Source: Eleginops maclovinus (lineage: Eukaryota > Chordata > Actinopteri > Perciformes > Eleginopidae). From it: a stretch of 64,000 nt of DNA. The translations under genes were made by a program, and so were the position numbers. Below the pieces are notes generated by a model. The model did not search any database, was not told the origin of the DNA, and saw only the letters and a program-made list of their open reading frames with translations. The stretch lies in assembly GCF_036324505.1 (NCBI RefSeq), contig NC_086370.1, forward strand, positions 5,141,453-5,205,452. Reading direction: 5' to 3'. Of this stretch, positions 35,204-51,520 are shown piece after piece. Within the stretch, counting starts at the first letter, position 1; each line of letters starts with the position of its first letter.

Positions 35204-36689
35204 AGAAATACTCTATTTTAAGTAAAAGTACTGCATGGAGAATGGTACTTTAGTAAAAGTATTTAAGTATGATTAGGAAAATGTATTTAAAGTATTCGGA
35301 GTAAAAGTACTCATTGCAATAAAAGCTCCACACAGAATCAGAATCATAAATATATATATATATATATGTATATATAAAATCATATTTCAATATATTAAAG
35401 AAGCTGGAACTGTGAACTATTTTTCACAAACCAAAATTTCAGCACCATTGCTCCCAATTCATTTTCCGTTACTGATATATAATGTTGGATGGATTAATCT
35501 GTATGTATTGTGTTTTTTAAAATCTGAATTTATTTTTAAGTGGCTAGTAAATAAATCTGTAAAATAAACAGAGGAGTGAAAAGTACAACATGTGCTTCCA
35601 AAATGTAGTAAAATGAAGTATAAAGTAGTATAAAATGAACAAACTCAGGTACAGTACAAGTACTTCAAATGTGTACTTGTACTCCACTTGAGAAAACGAA
35701 CTTAGTTACTCTGAACCAGGGATCAGGAATAATTAGGGTACCCTGCAATGGCTTTGTTCTTGTTTTGAAACTGTCTTTTCATTCCTGCATGTGTAATATA
35801 GCAAGAAGGCTGTGAAGATCCAACATGCATATTAACTGCATAACACACACATGTCATGAGAAAGATAATGTGTCAGGATTAGGCTACAATTATCTGTGGA
35901 AGAAACACGCCGTTCCCCCCGCAACTCAGTTGGAGTCACAGACCTCTTTCCAGGAATGTAACCATAGTCTGGGTCATCATTAGCACATCATACCAGCCCT
36001 CACAAAACCACGTCCCAACACATCATTACCAGCTTACTCACCTTTCCTTAGTCATGGAAAATTGTCCTTTATGCACCCTCAGGTTATACCATTCACAACA
36101 CAGGCAGGAATTCCCAAGGACCTTAGTCACTGCTACTGTGGGTGATAGCTAGATAGCAGTGTTTCATTCACAGGACGATTTCTTCATATTTTTATACACC
36201 TCTATCGTTATAGGATTAAGCCTTGTCACGTAATGAGAAAAATGTGTTGTGATATACTGTATATCAGTGGCCCAAAAGCACAGAATTGGCTTATGTCATT
36301 TACGATCCTTAGTTATACGGAATAAATGGCGCTCCATACTGTTGGGTAGAGCCAGGTTCTGGGGCTAGATGTTATACTAATTTGTGTTATTACAAATGTC
36401 AAATTGATTTGAAATAAGTCAATGTGTCCATTTTTGGTATTAAACGGCTCAAAAACATAGGCCTCCTGGACAAAAGTCCCGATTCCTACCTGACTTGATT
36501 AGACCTATCCTACAATTGAAAAGGCATATTTACATCCAAAACAAATGTAATCTGGGAGAAATCTGTTGATTTAAAGGTAATTGACAATGCTGTTGTATTA
36601 TATTAGTGGAGTATGTTGCCTTTTGGCTAAAAACTGCTTTCTCCCGGGGCTGGAAACAACCAAAACAATAAATTTGCTTCACAAACCAA
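35204..36689. other. Non-coding with MITE fragments and a short (TA)n run
   Basis: Contains broken pieces of the GTACTTTTACT family (35205-35320, 35575-35710) and a TA run at 35350-35376. No gene is recognised. Confidence 0.45.
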
Positions 36690-36815
36690 GGCCCCCCGGG
36701 CTCGATTCCCGACCTGTGGTCCTTTCCAGTTCCAAACCCGACTCTCCCTCCCCCTTTCCTGTCACTCTCCACTGTCCTATCCGATTAAAGGCAAAAAGCC
36801 CCCCAAAAAAATACC
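36690..36815 (+). mobile_element. SINE 3' fragment
   Basis: A B-box-like GGCTCGATTCCCGAC (about 36699-36713) is followed by CTGTGGTCCTTTCCAG, CACTGTCCTATCCGATTAAA and GGCAAAAAGCCCCCCAAAAA, which is the usual 3' half of a teleost tRNA-derived SINE. The A-box half is not recognisable. Confidence 0.6.
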
Positions 36816-38695
36816 TTTAAAAAAAGAAAGAGCTGAAAGAAACTAAAACACTCAAAGAGGAGGTGCAAATATCTATCATTTCCTATATTCATTATGTCTC
36901 GCTACTTTCCAATATGCCCGTTTCACACTCTCCTTCGAGAGCTACCTGCTGTAATAGATTATTATTATTATTATTGTCATAAGCAAACTCTATAGCAGAG
37001 CGGATTATTCGAGACATCTCAGCCATTAAAAACTAGTAAAGTGCAGCTTTACCCACATCATCAGATAGACTCTACAAAGGCACAGGTGTACCTGTCCTCA
37101 GAGCACAGGTTACTGAAGAGAAGAGAAGGTTGTTGCCCGACAGAGAAGGCCTCTTTGTTGTCCATCAGTGCTGCCATGCCATGTTGACAACAAAGGTTCC
37201 CTTGAGCCTCAGCGGGCCAGGTCAGAGGTCCCTTTCCTCTCAGCCAGCTGAGATAAAAGAAGGGGCCGGTTATCAGTCTCCCTGGGGTCAGTCTGTCACC
37301 GCCTCTTATCAGCATTCAAGATCATGCTTCATGAGGGAGGCCTAACAAAGACCTCCAGGATAGAATGTGGAATGTAGTTCACCAGCACTCCTCAATGTCT
37401 TTGATTAGTTTCCCCCAAGTCATTAGATGTAAAACTATCCTAAAATTGCAGGAAAAAAATGTTTTCCCTGCTGTAGATCTAAATATCATTCATATATTCT
37501 CAGTGTATACGGTGCAGTGGTGTTAGCGGTGTGTCATCAGGAACTGGTTGGTATAGTTTGTAGCATGCTTGCTGTTTTTACCATGGAAACAAAACCCACT
37601 TGATCCAATCATGTAATGACATAAGCCAAAAAGTCTGCTAAAAGAAAAAGTCTTTACAGACTTTTCAAACTCCAGCCATGAGGCTGAGGGTGCATGAGGA
37701 TCATGATTCCATGCATACTCCAAATGACCAAAACCTTTTTTTTCTCTTTACTCCAATTGGATTTTTACTGAAAGTTTGGATTATTTCTCTGGTAAACAAA
37801 CACTTATGATCCCTCAGCATTTCATTCAGCCAGATAATCTTCAAAAATGAACACTACTTTTATAACACCACGTTCTCAAGACTTCACATCAGCACCACTA
37901 AGCTAGCATAAGAGTGTGTTGAAGAGTGTTTGACTGGATGAAACTTAGTGGGCTCGTTTAGACCTTTTTTTTAAAAGATAAAAGCCTAAAAAAATGTGTG
38001 AGTGGGGTATTTAATTTAAGCCGTATAATGCCGACAAACAAAACTTAAAAATCTTTGTGTTAACCATAGTTCTTTAATAACCAAAAACACATTCAAAAGA
38101 ATGACTCTGCGATGAGGGAACTGAAAATGCAAAAATGCTTACTAACTTCTGGCCTTCAGGACTCAGTCCTGAACACTTAATTAAAGAGGAACAATATGAC
38201 TCGTATTCTTATTAATGACATTGTATTGAAGATCAGGGTCAGTTTCTAATCTGGGATTGAGTGGATTGGGAGTCTTTCCAAAGATGCTTGAGAATTTCAA
38301 TTAAAGATGTGTCCCTTGTGTATTTAATCATGTTAAACACAACTATGATTAACACATACACTTATAATATAAAACGTCTAATTGGCTTGTGATTGCATTC
38401 CAACTTTACTGTTATTCCAAAGTCTTCCAATACAACCAACAGATGCATTTGACATTAAACACACGTTTCGTGTGAAGCTTTCTTATGTCCTGTTTCTAAA
38501 ACAAAAATAAGAAAACATGTTTTTGGTTAGACACCTGAAATTAAGAGATGTTCACATTATGCTCTAAGACATTAAAACGTCAGTAAATACCTGACTGGTA
38601 GTTGTCCTACGAGTCTTAAAAACAGCAGTTGCTAACAAGTGACTAGATGAGACTACTTAACATCATCAAGTTAATATATAGCCTATACAAGCGGC
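36816..38695. other. Non-coding; candidate regulatory block at 37060-37330
   Basis: No gene is seen. The block 37060-37330 is GC-richer and holds a SOX-like ACAACAAAGG and three GATA-type hexamers (AGATAA about 37254, TTATCA about 37270, CTTATCAG about 37307). See findings. Confidence 0.35.
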
Positions 38696-39080
38696 CGAAA
38701 CGGGATTTCTCCGCAGGGTGGCTGGCATCTCCCTTCGGGATAAGGTGAGAAGTTCAGTCATCTGGGAGGGACTCGGAGTTGAACCGCTGCTCCTTCGCGT
38801 TGAAAGGAGCCAGTTGAGGTGGTTCGGGCACCTAGTGAGGATGCCACCTGGGCGCCTCCCTAGGGAGGTGTTCCAGGCACGTCCAGCTGGGAAGAGACTG
38901 AGGGGTAGACCTAGGACCAGGTGGAGGGATTATATCTCTTTGCTGGCCTGGGAGCACCTTGGAATCCCCCAGTCAGAGCTGGTTGATGTGGCCAGGGAAA
39001 GGAAAGTTTGGGGCTCTCTGCTGGAGCTGTTACCTCCGCGACCCTGACGGAAAAACGGGAGAAGATGGATGGATGAAGAT
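38696..39080 (+). mobile_element. 5'-truncated non-LTR retrotransposon (LINE) 3' end
   Basis: An open frame (38718-39047 in reading, truncated at its start) encodes the C-terminal part of a LINE ORF: RVAGISLRDKVRSS, LRWFGHLVRMPPGRLPRE and RLRGRPRTRWRDYISLLAWE, followed by KVWGSLLELLPPRP and a stop. After the stop come GGAAAAACGGGAGAAGATGG and ATGGATGAA, a short tail of the GGATGGATG type. The endonuclease and most of the reverse transcriptase are missing, so it is a dead-on-arrival copy. The clade is not assigned. Confidence 0.8.
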
Positions 39081-42589
<3,509 letters not shown>

Positions 42590-42960
42590 AAGCAGGTTTG
42601 TGGAGTAACGGATTATGTGCAAAGGGATTACGTGATCAGGATACAAAAAAGTGATCAGATTACTGTTACATTTCTAAAAATTGGGGATTATGAGCATTAC
42701 AATATTACTAAAAAACCTAAAAAGATCATATAGTGTTTGTAGTAAAGGATCAGATGTTCTCTCTCCTCTGTCAGCTGTTCTGATCTGTAGGCTAATACTT
42801 TAAGAGTGAATCTATACGTCTACTGCCTGAATCTGCTTTATGGTTTCTCTTTCTTTGGTTCATTTGTTCTGTTTTTACTTCAGCAGGGGAACCTATATGT
42901 TCATTAAATAGTGTGTGTGAGCTTAACTGTGTATTAAACTAAAATATAATAATAATATAA
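42590..42960 (-). repeat. Dispersed repeat family A, copy 3 (inverted relative to copy 1)
   Basis: On the minus strand this matches 3230-3480 block for block: GGTTTCTCTTTCTTTGGTTC, the CTACTGCCTGAATCTGCTTT block, AGATGTTCTCTCTCCTCTGT and the TTTGTAGTAAAGGATC block on the plus strand are exact or near-exact complements. Identity looks higher than to copy 2. Confidence 0.75.
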
Positions 42961-43430
42961 CAGAATAATCTGGTTATTGACATTGCTGTTTCTCAGCCAG
43001 AACTGGATTGAGATTGGATGATCTCCCAGGGTCCGGGCTCTCAGGGCTATACTCCAATGACCACACGTAGCTCGTCCCTCCCCCTCCCTTGCTGCTGCAC
43101 TGGGGGGGAGGGGGTTCTGAAAGCCCTGGCGATCTGCCACAAAACTCTGGGAGGTCCTGTCTTTTCATAAGGAACACTTCAGATGATATCAGAGTCAGAA
43201 ATCCTTTATTCCTCCCACAAAACATTTACATTGTTACAGCAAAGGGACAGATATAGGCAAAAGTAAGATGAGCGGGGGAACCTGTAAAGGAAATCAAATA
43301 AGTAGCAGCATTTTAAGAGTATGTAAACATAGATAAGTGATGAGGTAACACAATTAATACATTGAAAAAGTTTATGTTGCAAAAAAAGGACATTTGTCCA
43401 CAAAAGCCCACTAACAAATTGGCTAATGTA
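42961..43430. other. Non-coding, nothing recognised
   Basis: Contains a GC-rich block at 43010-43150 with a G8AG6-type run but no recognisable gene. Confidence 0.35.
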
Positions 43431-43600
43431 CGTTGATCAAGTACTGTACATAAGTAAAAAATTCAGGTACTTGGACTTTACTTGAGTTTTTTCACATGCT
43501 ACTTATACTTTTTACCCCACTACAATAATTTTAACCTATTTAGTTACTTTGTAGATTTAGATTACCAATACAAAATACAAATAACCCAATACATTATCAT

Positions 43601-44123
43601 ATGGGTGTCCAAACTACGGCCCGAGGTCCATTTTTAATTGTCCCGCAGCAAATTCTAAAAGTACAATGGAACATGGGCCACACATGAAACTCCTGCTTGT
43701 CTTATATTGTACTTTTTAAATATATCTAAAAATATATTACATGTATTAATAAGCCCAATTTTATAATAAATTCAGTCAATTAAAGTTGAGAAAATGTTCA
43801 AACAAATCTCAGTTGATAAAAAAAAAATCCCAATAATTCAAAGCTTGAAATATACCCTTCATATTTGAATTTATTATAAACAATCTGAGGCTTCGGTTTT
43901 AAGGGATGAGCTGCCAACCGTTTTTGTAACTGATTAAATGAAACCATATGTAAAGTGATATAGGCTGTTTTTCTTGACGCATATTCAAGCATCATTTACC
44001 AAAATGTGATTGATTTTGCGAACTTATAACTGAACTTATGAAGCAATATATCTCACCTCTAGTGAGGGGCCCCAGACCTTTGTATGCTTTTCTGTATGTA
44101 GCCCTCAGTGAAAAAACACCCCT

Positions 44124-44124
<1 letters not shown>
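43601..44124. mobile_element. Possible hAT-type non-autonomous insertion
   Basis: The left end ATGGGTGTCCAAACTACGGC resembles the CAGGGGTGTCCAAACTACGG terminus of a vertebrate hAT group. The right end on the opposite strand is CAGGGGTGTTTTTTCACTGA. There is no coding sequence and no target duplication was confirmed. The (TA)22 run follows immediately at 44126-44169. Confidence 0.4.

Positions 44125-44125
<1 letters not shown>

Positions 44126-44169
<44 letters not shown>
44126..44169 (+). repeat. (TA)n microsatellite
   Basis: About 22 uninterrupted TA units. Confidence 0.95.
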
Positions 44170-44173
<4 letters not shown>

Positions 44174-44516
44174 ATTGGCTAAATTCAGCTTTTACCGAGT
44201 GATGAAGTTATTATTGGATCAATAATTATAATTTTTTTATTGTATTTCTGTTCTTAAAATTCATATGAAATCTCGCCATGCTGCTGTCACAGAAAAAAAC
44301 AAAACAAATTTGGATCAATAAAGTACATTTAACCCTATCCAATGTTATCTAATACAGTCATTTAAAATATCTGGTGTTGAATGGACCTTCAACTTATTTC
44401 TACTTTTGGTAACAATGTATATTTTAATTCCTATACTTTTGCCTTTTTACTGAAGTACAATTTTGAATACAGGACTTTTACTTAAGTAAATAATCTGAGT
44501 ACTTCTTCCACCTCTG

Positions 44517-45059
44517 CCAAACATACACTTTACATCAGCTTTGCAGGAAAGCAAATCGCCTTGATCACTGAGCCCCTTGCATAACGGGCTGACCATCCTG
44601 CCCCACATCATGTTGTTTGTGTTTGTGTGTACATGCAGGTTGCCAGACGCCCCTTGTTACCATGACAAGTGCCATTAGACACACCAGTGTTTCTCCATTT
44701 AGACTGTAGTTCATACATTCCCCTGGCTTTCGAAAAGATCTCACATCTACGTGTGTTTGTAACTGTAGTTGGCCTCCTCGCCTGGATGGAAGCACCTTGA
44801 CAAAGAAAGAACAGCTGATCCGCGATTATCGCCCTGTTTCCTGCCACAGTATCAGTGTAAGCATCCAAATCTTTGGCATCTGAAGAATGTTCGATACTTA
44901 AGGATTGTAGATAATGAATTTGGTGGCACCCGAACTAAAGTTTCACCGATGATGATGAGCTGTATCTGTGTGGGGGAATACTTGGTTTGTAGGTGACTTC
45001 CTCACTCCCTATTGAACGTGTGTGCTGTCACGTAGAGCTCAGGAGATTTCCTTAGTCTG
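44517..45059. other. Non-coding, nothing recognised
   Basis: No gene or bounded repeat is visible. Confidence 0.35.
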
Positions 45060-45900
45060 ATTTCTTATTTATTTAACACTTTTAACCAATAGAAGTCAAC
45101 AAACACAGGACTGAATTAAACAAGAATAAAATTAATAACTTCATTTAAAAGCTGGTTTAAAAAGGTGGGTCTTGAGTTGGCTCTTATGAACACTCTCTTA
45201 GTTCTTCTGGGAGGATGTTTCACTATCGTGGGCCTTTATAATAAAAAGACAGTTCACTGTTGGTTTGGTGTCTTAAAGAGGCCTTATTCTGCTGATTTTC
45301 AGGTTCATATTTGTATTTTGTGTCTCTCCTGGGACATGTCTCCATGCTTCAATGTTCAAACAGCTCTTTATTGTTCTCATACTGCCTGTGCTGCAGCACC
45401 TCTTTTCACCCTCTGTCTGAAACCAGAGACCAGTCTGCTCTGATTGGTTAGCTGGCCGGCTCTGTTGTGATTGGTCTTCCGCTTGAGAAGTCCCACCCCT
45501 TACCCTTTCACGTATAATGTGTTGGAACGCTAGCCAATAGAAGCGTGAGTGTTACAAAGTGATGTCATTATGTAACAGAGGTACACAAAAGATTCAAATG
45601 GAGGTGTTTCAGGCAGGGGGGGGAAACTCCCTCTGGAGGGATCACAGGGATTTTAGCCTTTGCAGACCATTTACATGCACTAAAACATATACAGCACACT
45701 ACCCAAAAAGCACGATAGGGCCTCTTTAAGATAGCATAAGATGTCTGAGAAGGGGCCAGGACACATCTATGGATTTTGCTTCTGTTTTGGAGTAAATGTA
45801 CATTCAACCTCAAGATAATAGAGGCAGACATTTTTCTTTAATGAGGCTCAAGGACATGCCAATCAAACCAAGGTCTCCATTATCTTCAGAGAACCAGACA
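45060..45900 (+). repeat. Old teleost interspersed repeat split by a piggyBac-like MITE
   Basis: TTATTTATTTAACACTTTTA and the AAAGGTGGGTCTTGAGTTGG block followed by TCTTCTGGGAGGATGTTTCA resemble a common teleost retroposon-derived repeat. Sequence of similar type (GAGAAGGGGCCAGGACACAT) resumes after the MITE at 45730. Boundaries are approximate. Confidence 0.4.
45273..45729. mobile_element. piggyBac-like MITE with TTAA ends
   Basis: Left TTAAAGAGGCCTTATTCTGC and right (opposite strand) TTAAAGAGGCCCTATCGTGC form near-perfect inverted termini of about 18 bp, each starting with the TTAA target site. The interior is non-coding and includes CTCTGATTGGTTAGCTGGCC and TGATTGGTCTTCCGCTTGAG, a composition well known in teleost genomes. 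It is a better preserved relative of 4781-5138. Confidence 0.85.
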
Positions 45901-47772
45901 TTAATTAAAGCATCCTTTGTATCCCACCTATGAAGTTGTTTGCCCTGATGGCGCCCTGTCCCTCTGACTTAAACTTTTTTCTGAAGCAGAATAAGTCACG
46001 AACATAGTAAACCTGCCCCATGTACACATACAAGGCTCTAACAAAAGGAAATTTAGGCAGATCAAACATACCCCAGCAGTGTAACCCTCCTGCTCTGGAA
46101 TGGATACAGTATGAGCGTTAAGGTGGAATGACACCCTGAATAATCAACCTTTGCTGGGGGGGATTGGTGCCCAGCTGAGAGATAGCGTGTGATGGTGTGC
46201 AGCCACGGCCACCCACACAGTTAAAAGGGGAACGTGTCGTGCAGACAAAGACACCAGGCCTAACCAGTCCTTCAGCGCTTTCTTGGAAGAGTCACTGGCG
46301 GCCTATTAAGGAAGTCATTTGCTTCTTATTCCACCACCTCTACATCAAAAGGGAAATTCCATCTTCACATGTGTGAGTTTACCCCTCACACATCCACTGT
46401 TTATGTTTCGCTTTTATTCTTAAGGTTAACAAAAAAAGGGTCATTTCAAAGCATATTAGTTAGCTTTGCATGCGGGGGCTTTGCTAGGTGCTGTCTGTTC
46501 TGATAGTTGCAGGTGTTTTGATTTATGGTTCATATTTGTCATGTTTTGTCCCAGGTAATAAAAATAATCAGGTCAGGTTATTCTTAAAGACACAGGCACA
46601 TGTGATCACAATACTCAGAAGTATAATGTGAGAAAAGATGTGGGTTGGTTATGCAACACAACGCTGCGTGTGAACCTCTGGCCAGGCGCCAGCTGAGAGC
46701 GAGTTAAAGGACAGGTTGCATAAGAGTGGAGTTATTTTTTTATTTAGAAACAGTGTCTGTCACGGAATATGAGTTTAGATTTGCAATATGCAAGCTCAAG
46801 AATCACACATTAATTGAATCAGACATATGATGATGCTGATTTTCTTCCCCTTATTTTGATTACTCCTTTCTATAAATAATGTTAGGGTGTAATATGAGAT
46901 GGCTGCATCAGTCAACACCAAATGGAAAAATAATGGAAATTCCGTTTTCCACACAAATTAGTCACTTCTATATTGTTCTTTAGTGTGACATGTGTCTGAA
47001 GTCCTTTATTCTTTTAGACTTTTTTTAATAACAGCTTCATTGTGCTTTTACAGTCGTGTATTTATATAAAAGTTCCAATACTTAAGAAGTATTTTTAACT
47101 TAGTATTATTTGTAAGCTACCATAGTATTACAAGACTTTAAAGAATAATTGAATGTATGTACAAACAGTACTCAGTATGTAAAACAACTCTTTGCTAAGT
47201 ATTATAGAATGTTATTATTTGGTTTTTATCACTAACACATATATGCATTGAGTTTAAGTGTTGTAGTTTGTAAATGTGTTACCAAATTGTTATTTGTTTT
47301 AATACTGCAAATGAATAGTACATTACTGCATTATATTATATCAGCATATCTTCTGTTTTTATATGTAGGCTTAAGGAGCCTAGCTATCAACGTTGAGAGT
47401 TTATGTAGTAATGTAAAAAAAAAAAAAAGTATTATACAGTATTTTCCTCTAAACTGTAGTGAAGTTAAAGTATAAGTAGCATTACATTGGAAATATTCAA
47501 GTAAAGTACAAGTATCTCAAAATAGTACTCTAAGTACAATGCTCAAGTAGATGTACATAGTATCGCTAATAATGCTCCTACCAATTACTCCTTAAAGTGA
47601 CTAACATTTTAAGCTGATTCATTGTATATAACGTGATTTTAAGTGAAGCAGCTAAAATCAATGCTTTGTCAATGTGGAGAGAATCTTATGAACAAAAAAA
47701 TCCAATTGTTTTTTGATTATCTGGCGCTCTCTTGAGGAAGAAGCTCGCAAGTAGGCTACTGTTTGTTATCAG
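45901..47772. other. Non-coding flank upstream of nanp
   Basis: No gene is recognised. A fragment of MITE family C lies at about 47440-47560 (AGTAAAGTACAAGTATCTCA). Confidence 0.4.
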
Positions 47773-47816
47773 AACTACAACTCCCATAATGCAGTGTACC
47801 CGGCAGCACTTCCGCA
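47773..47816 (+). promoter_or_regulatory. nanp: nanp core promoter: ZNF143/THAP11-type motif and ETS motif
   Basis: AACTACAACTCCCATAATGC (47773-47792) is a near-perfect match to the vertebrate ZNF143/THAP11 (SBS) element. A CACTTCCGC ETS/GABP-type site follows at about 47807-47815. Both lie 35-77 bp upstream of the preferred nanp start and immediately before the first in-frame ATG. There is no TATA box, as expected for a housekeeping promoter. Confidence 0.7.
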
Positions 47817-47849
47817 ATGAAGCGTGGAATGAACAGTGTAACTGTGGCA

Positions 47850-49924
47850 ATGGAGGGACCAACTGTAAAGGCGATATTGTTTGACTTGGACAACACTCTA
47901 ATAGAAACGAGCCGTGCAGGTGCAGTGGCGATACAAAAGGTAAAGCTACTCTGCTGGTCTCCATGTAGCTTTAGTGTTTAAAGATACATGTGTGTTGACT
48001 TGGGCTAACGTTAGAGTTAAATAAGCGCAGGTAGAAGTGACGTCCTCGCGAACAGGTAATGTGTGTGTTAGGTTGCGCCATGGCTATGTTGATGTATCAC
48101 CCGGGGTTAAATTGGGATTGGTTACATATGTTGGGGTGTCGAGGGGCAGATGGGGGTGTAGTGGTAGTACTACTTGAATTTAATCAACTATGACTTGTTT
48201 TCCTATTTTTAGACATACTATTGACTTTTTATATGTTGTTGTGTATTGTGACTTTTTAATATATTTTTGAAATACTTTGTCTTCTGAATATTTTTAGAAC
48301 TTCTATACTATGACTTTTTCTTCATATTTTCAACATACGTACATACTAGTCATGTTCGACATACTATTCTATCATTTTTCTCCTGATGATTTAGACATAC
48401 TTCACTTGAAAATGTGCTACAAAGTAGTTAGTTACTTTATTTAGCAATTTTTTTCGTTATTCGTTATTTTTTCCTTATTTTTTCTGACATATTATACTAT
48501 GGCTTTTTATTCTATGATATTTCAAAATACGATATGATATGATATGAAAATACTATGATTTTTTTCGACATAATAAACTTTGACTTTCTTATGACTTTAC
48601 TATAACCTTTTCATATTTTTCCAAATAATTTACTACGATTTCTTTCATATTTTCAACATAATAGATGACACATTTTGACGCAATTGTACTTAAGTACAGA
48701 TTCTTAATTAAATCTACTTAGTGACTTCCCACCTCTGATTTTGACATAATGTATTAGTACTTTTACTTAAGTAAACGATCTAAATTCTTTTTCCACCACT
48801 GAGTCTGAGTAATTAAAGGTGCAGTCTCTACTGCCTGGTCGCATGCTCTGGTCACATGTTCCAAAGACATAATGGCAGAATTTCTCCTTTACTATATAAT
48901 AAAGAATGATCATTTTTATTTCATTAAATATTTCACAATTGTTTTACAGGGATATGGAATTTCCAAGTTGTGTTTTTGACAAAAATGCTTATTTTATTCA
49001 TTATTTTGGTTGTAATTACTTGTTACACTGCTGGGTTATTTAAACAGCTGTTATATTAGTTGATTTATGTTTTGTAAAACCTCCAAGGTAACTAATTTGC
49101 CTGCAACATGTAGTAGGATAGAAGTATACATTTGCATAATGTGAAAATACTAAATGAATAAATAACTCACATTTTTGTTTTTACTTTTTACAGTACTTGA
49201 GTAAATTAACTTCTGTCACCAACTGTTTTCAATTGATTAAATACACATTTAATTTTTTTAAGCGCATCTATTTTGTTTCTCACAGACCAGTGAGCTTTTG
49301 AAGAGCACTCTGGGCCTGGATGATGACACCATTAGCAGCATCTGTGACAAGTTCAAGCAGAGGCTTTACCAAGAGAACTTCGACCCGTCAGCCGGCAGAT
49401 CCATCGATGATGTGCGGGCGGGGCACTGGGAGGAGAGCCTCCAGGAAGCTGTGGGCAGCAGATCCACACCATCACTGGCGGCGCAGTGCTACTTCCTGTG
49501 GAAAAACAGTCGCCTGGAGCTCCTTAATCTGTCCCCGGAAATATGCAACCTCTTGAAAGAGCTGCGCCGCACATACAAGCTGCTGCTGCTCACCAACGGG
49601 GAAGCCCAGACTCAGAGAGAGAAGGTGGAGGGGACCAGGTGTGAGGAGTTCTTCGACACCATTGTGGTCGGGGGAGAACACGCAGAGCAGAAGCCGTTCC
49701 TCTCCATCTTCAAGCTGTGTTTTAGGATGCTGGAGGTGGAGGCTCAGGACTGTATTATGGTGGGAGACTCTCTGGACACAGATATTCAGGGGGGGGTTAA
49801 CGCCGGGGTGCGGGCTACAGTCTGGATCAGCAGTGATGTGGGTTCTGCTGATGGTGCAGTGAAAGCAGACTTCACTATCCCTACTGTGCTGGAGCTGCCT
49901 CATATACTGCAGCAACTGAAATGA
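47850..49924 (+). CDS. nanp: N-acylneuraminate-9-phosphatase (HAD family), two exons, 242 aa
   Basis: NANP removes the phosphate from N-acylneuraminate 9-phosphate in the cytosol, the last step to free sialic acid, using Mg2+. Exon 1 is 47850-47939 (donor AAAAG|GTAAAG); exon 2 is 49286-49924 (acceptor TTTCTCACAG), phase 0, with a 1346-bp intron. HAD motif I is FDLDNTL (D12 nucleophile, D14), motif II is LLLLTNG (T133), motif III is K166 in EQKPFLSIF, and motif IV is IMVGDSLDTD (D191). The 242 aa compare with 248 in human NANP, and HWEE, CYFLWK, TQREK and DIQGG are shared. Two further in-frame ATGs lie upstream (47817, 47829) without a stop between. I prefer 47850 because it aligns with the human start; the longer forms would add 7 or 11 residues. 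A polyadenylation signal AATAAA lies at 50300-50305. Confidence 0.96.
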
Positions 49925-51520
49925 AGACAACTGTTGATACAAGTTGAAGGGGTCCTGTCACTTTAAGTGGGATTTTTAATGAAGGTTAAAAGATGATTTC
50001 CTATTTTTCAACAAGGTGGTTTTTTTCTTGTTTAATGCATTTTTATACATTTACTCAAGTGCTGTACTAGAGTACAATTGAAAGCAATGTACATTACTCC
50101 ATTTAATTAATTTGATAGCTATGTTTACTGTGTTTTTTAATGTATGGACGATAATCGTGATATTACCGTTGACCTATATGGAAATATAATGTTGGCAAAT
50201 GTTAGGCACTGTGGATATTTATCAGGTAATCTGGGTTTTTCTTTACTGTTCAGTGTTCTTCTTTTATGCCAATTCATTTGCCAACAACATTTAATTCACA
50301 ATAAATAAGATGGTTTCAACTGATAGCATCTATTTTCTTTAAAATCTTCTATAGATAGTTCAACATCTTTACAGTGATTTAATTATGTATTCAAATTCAG
50401 ATTCTTCTGACAGTCCTAGTTCAGATCAGGAATATACATAACAAATAACTTATCTAATTCAGCAGATAAATATTCAAATTAAATATTAAACCAGTGGTTA
50501 CTTCAAAGTTTAAACGAAAATGTTTATTGTGACAAAGAATTCAAACTAGGTTCATGACCCAGGTGATACTTGATGCAGCAATAATCAAATGTCACAGCAA
50601 CAGTTTTCCAGCAGAATGAAAATGATTCTTTCAAATAGGTTTTGATGATAACACTTCTGTGTTAATAAAGCATGTGTCTAATAATATCCCCTTATAGTTA
50701 ACATTATATCCTGATGAATGTACTATTCACAATGAAGTCCTTGATAGAGCTCCTCAGGAAAAAGACTGCCGGGAGACAGAAGGACTTTTTAGAGATGCAA
50801 TTAACATGTCCCATCAACACACACAAGTAACTGTCTGTTGGTTTATAGATTGGCATGCCAACCAACACAGCTACTTCTGTAGACTGAAAGTGAAAAAAGC
50901 CATGTCCAATTAATATTAAATAGATCAAGTACTCAATTTCCAGCAAGGTAAAAGATATATGATTATCAGCTTACTGCTTGTGCGAAAAGTGTTGTTTTCA
51001 ATCCATTTGTAGGATACTTTTAATCAACCTACAATAAATACATCAAGGATGCCATGTCTTCAGACTGTACTCTGAGAATGGATTCACTCTGTGGTACTCG
51101 GAGCTAGAATTGTTCTGTTGTTCAGTGTTACTGAATATGGCCCCTGATCATTTTACTTTTAAACAGCACTGTTTGTAAGAAGAGGTGCTTTTACCTCAGT
51201 AAAAGGAACGGAATTCTTTGTACAGCATTTTTATTTAACACTCAATGTGAATATAAAAAATACCTTTCTTTTTCTTACACACAATATATCCTTAGTATAC
51301 ATATCCATCATCTATGCTGCTACTTTTCATTTTCCACAAGTCTTGGCTCATAGAACTCTTGACAAGTAAATAAACCTGTCTGTTCTGACACGGCTTTACA
51401 GTTAGTTTTTGATTTATTGCAGCAGGTTCATCGATATCAAGAGCCATGTTAATAAAACAGATAAGAGAATTTCTTTGCTTTGACACATTTAAGGCAGATT
51501 TACTGGCTGTCCATCAAAAT
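49925..51520. other. Convergent 3' region between nanp and polr1b
   Basis: Holds both 3' UTRs. AATAAA on the plus strand at 50300-50305 suits nanp. On the minus strand, AATAAA at 51413-51418 or 51230-51235 suits polr1b. No further gene is seen in the 1.6 kb. Confidence 0.6.

Larger units (their letters stand above)
43431..44516. mobile_element. MITE family C copy interrupted by a second element
   Basis: The left part (CAAGTACTGTACATAAGTAA, then GGACTTTACTTGAGTTTTTT) and the right part (ACAGGACTTTTACTTAAGTA ... CTTCTTCCACCTCTG) belong to one copy. They are separated by about 0.8 kb holding the element at 43601-44124 and the TA microsatellite at 44126-44169. Confidence 0.5.

Noticed and set aside
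47686..47964. Minus-strand open frame overlapping nanp exon 1
   Set aside because: Antisense shadow of exon 1 and the promoter with no protein resemblance.
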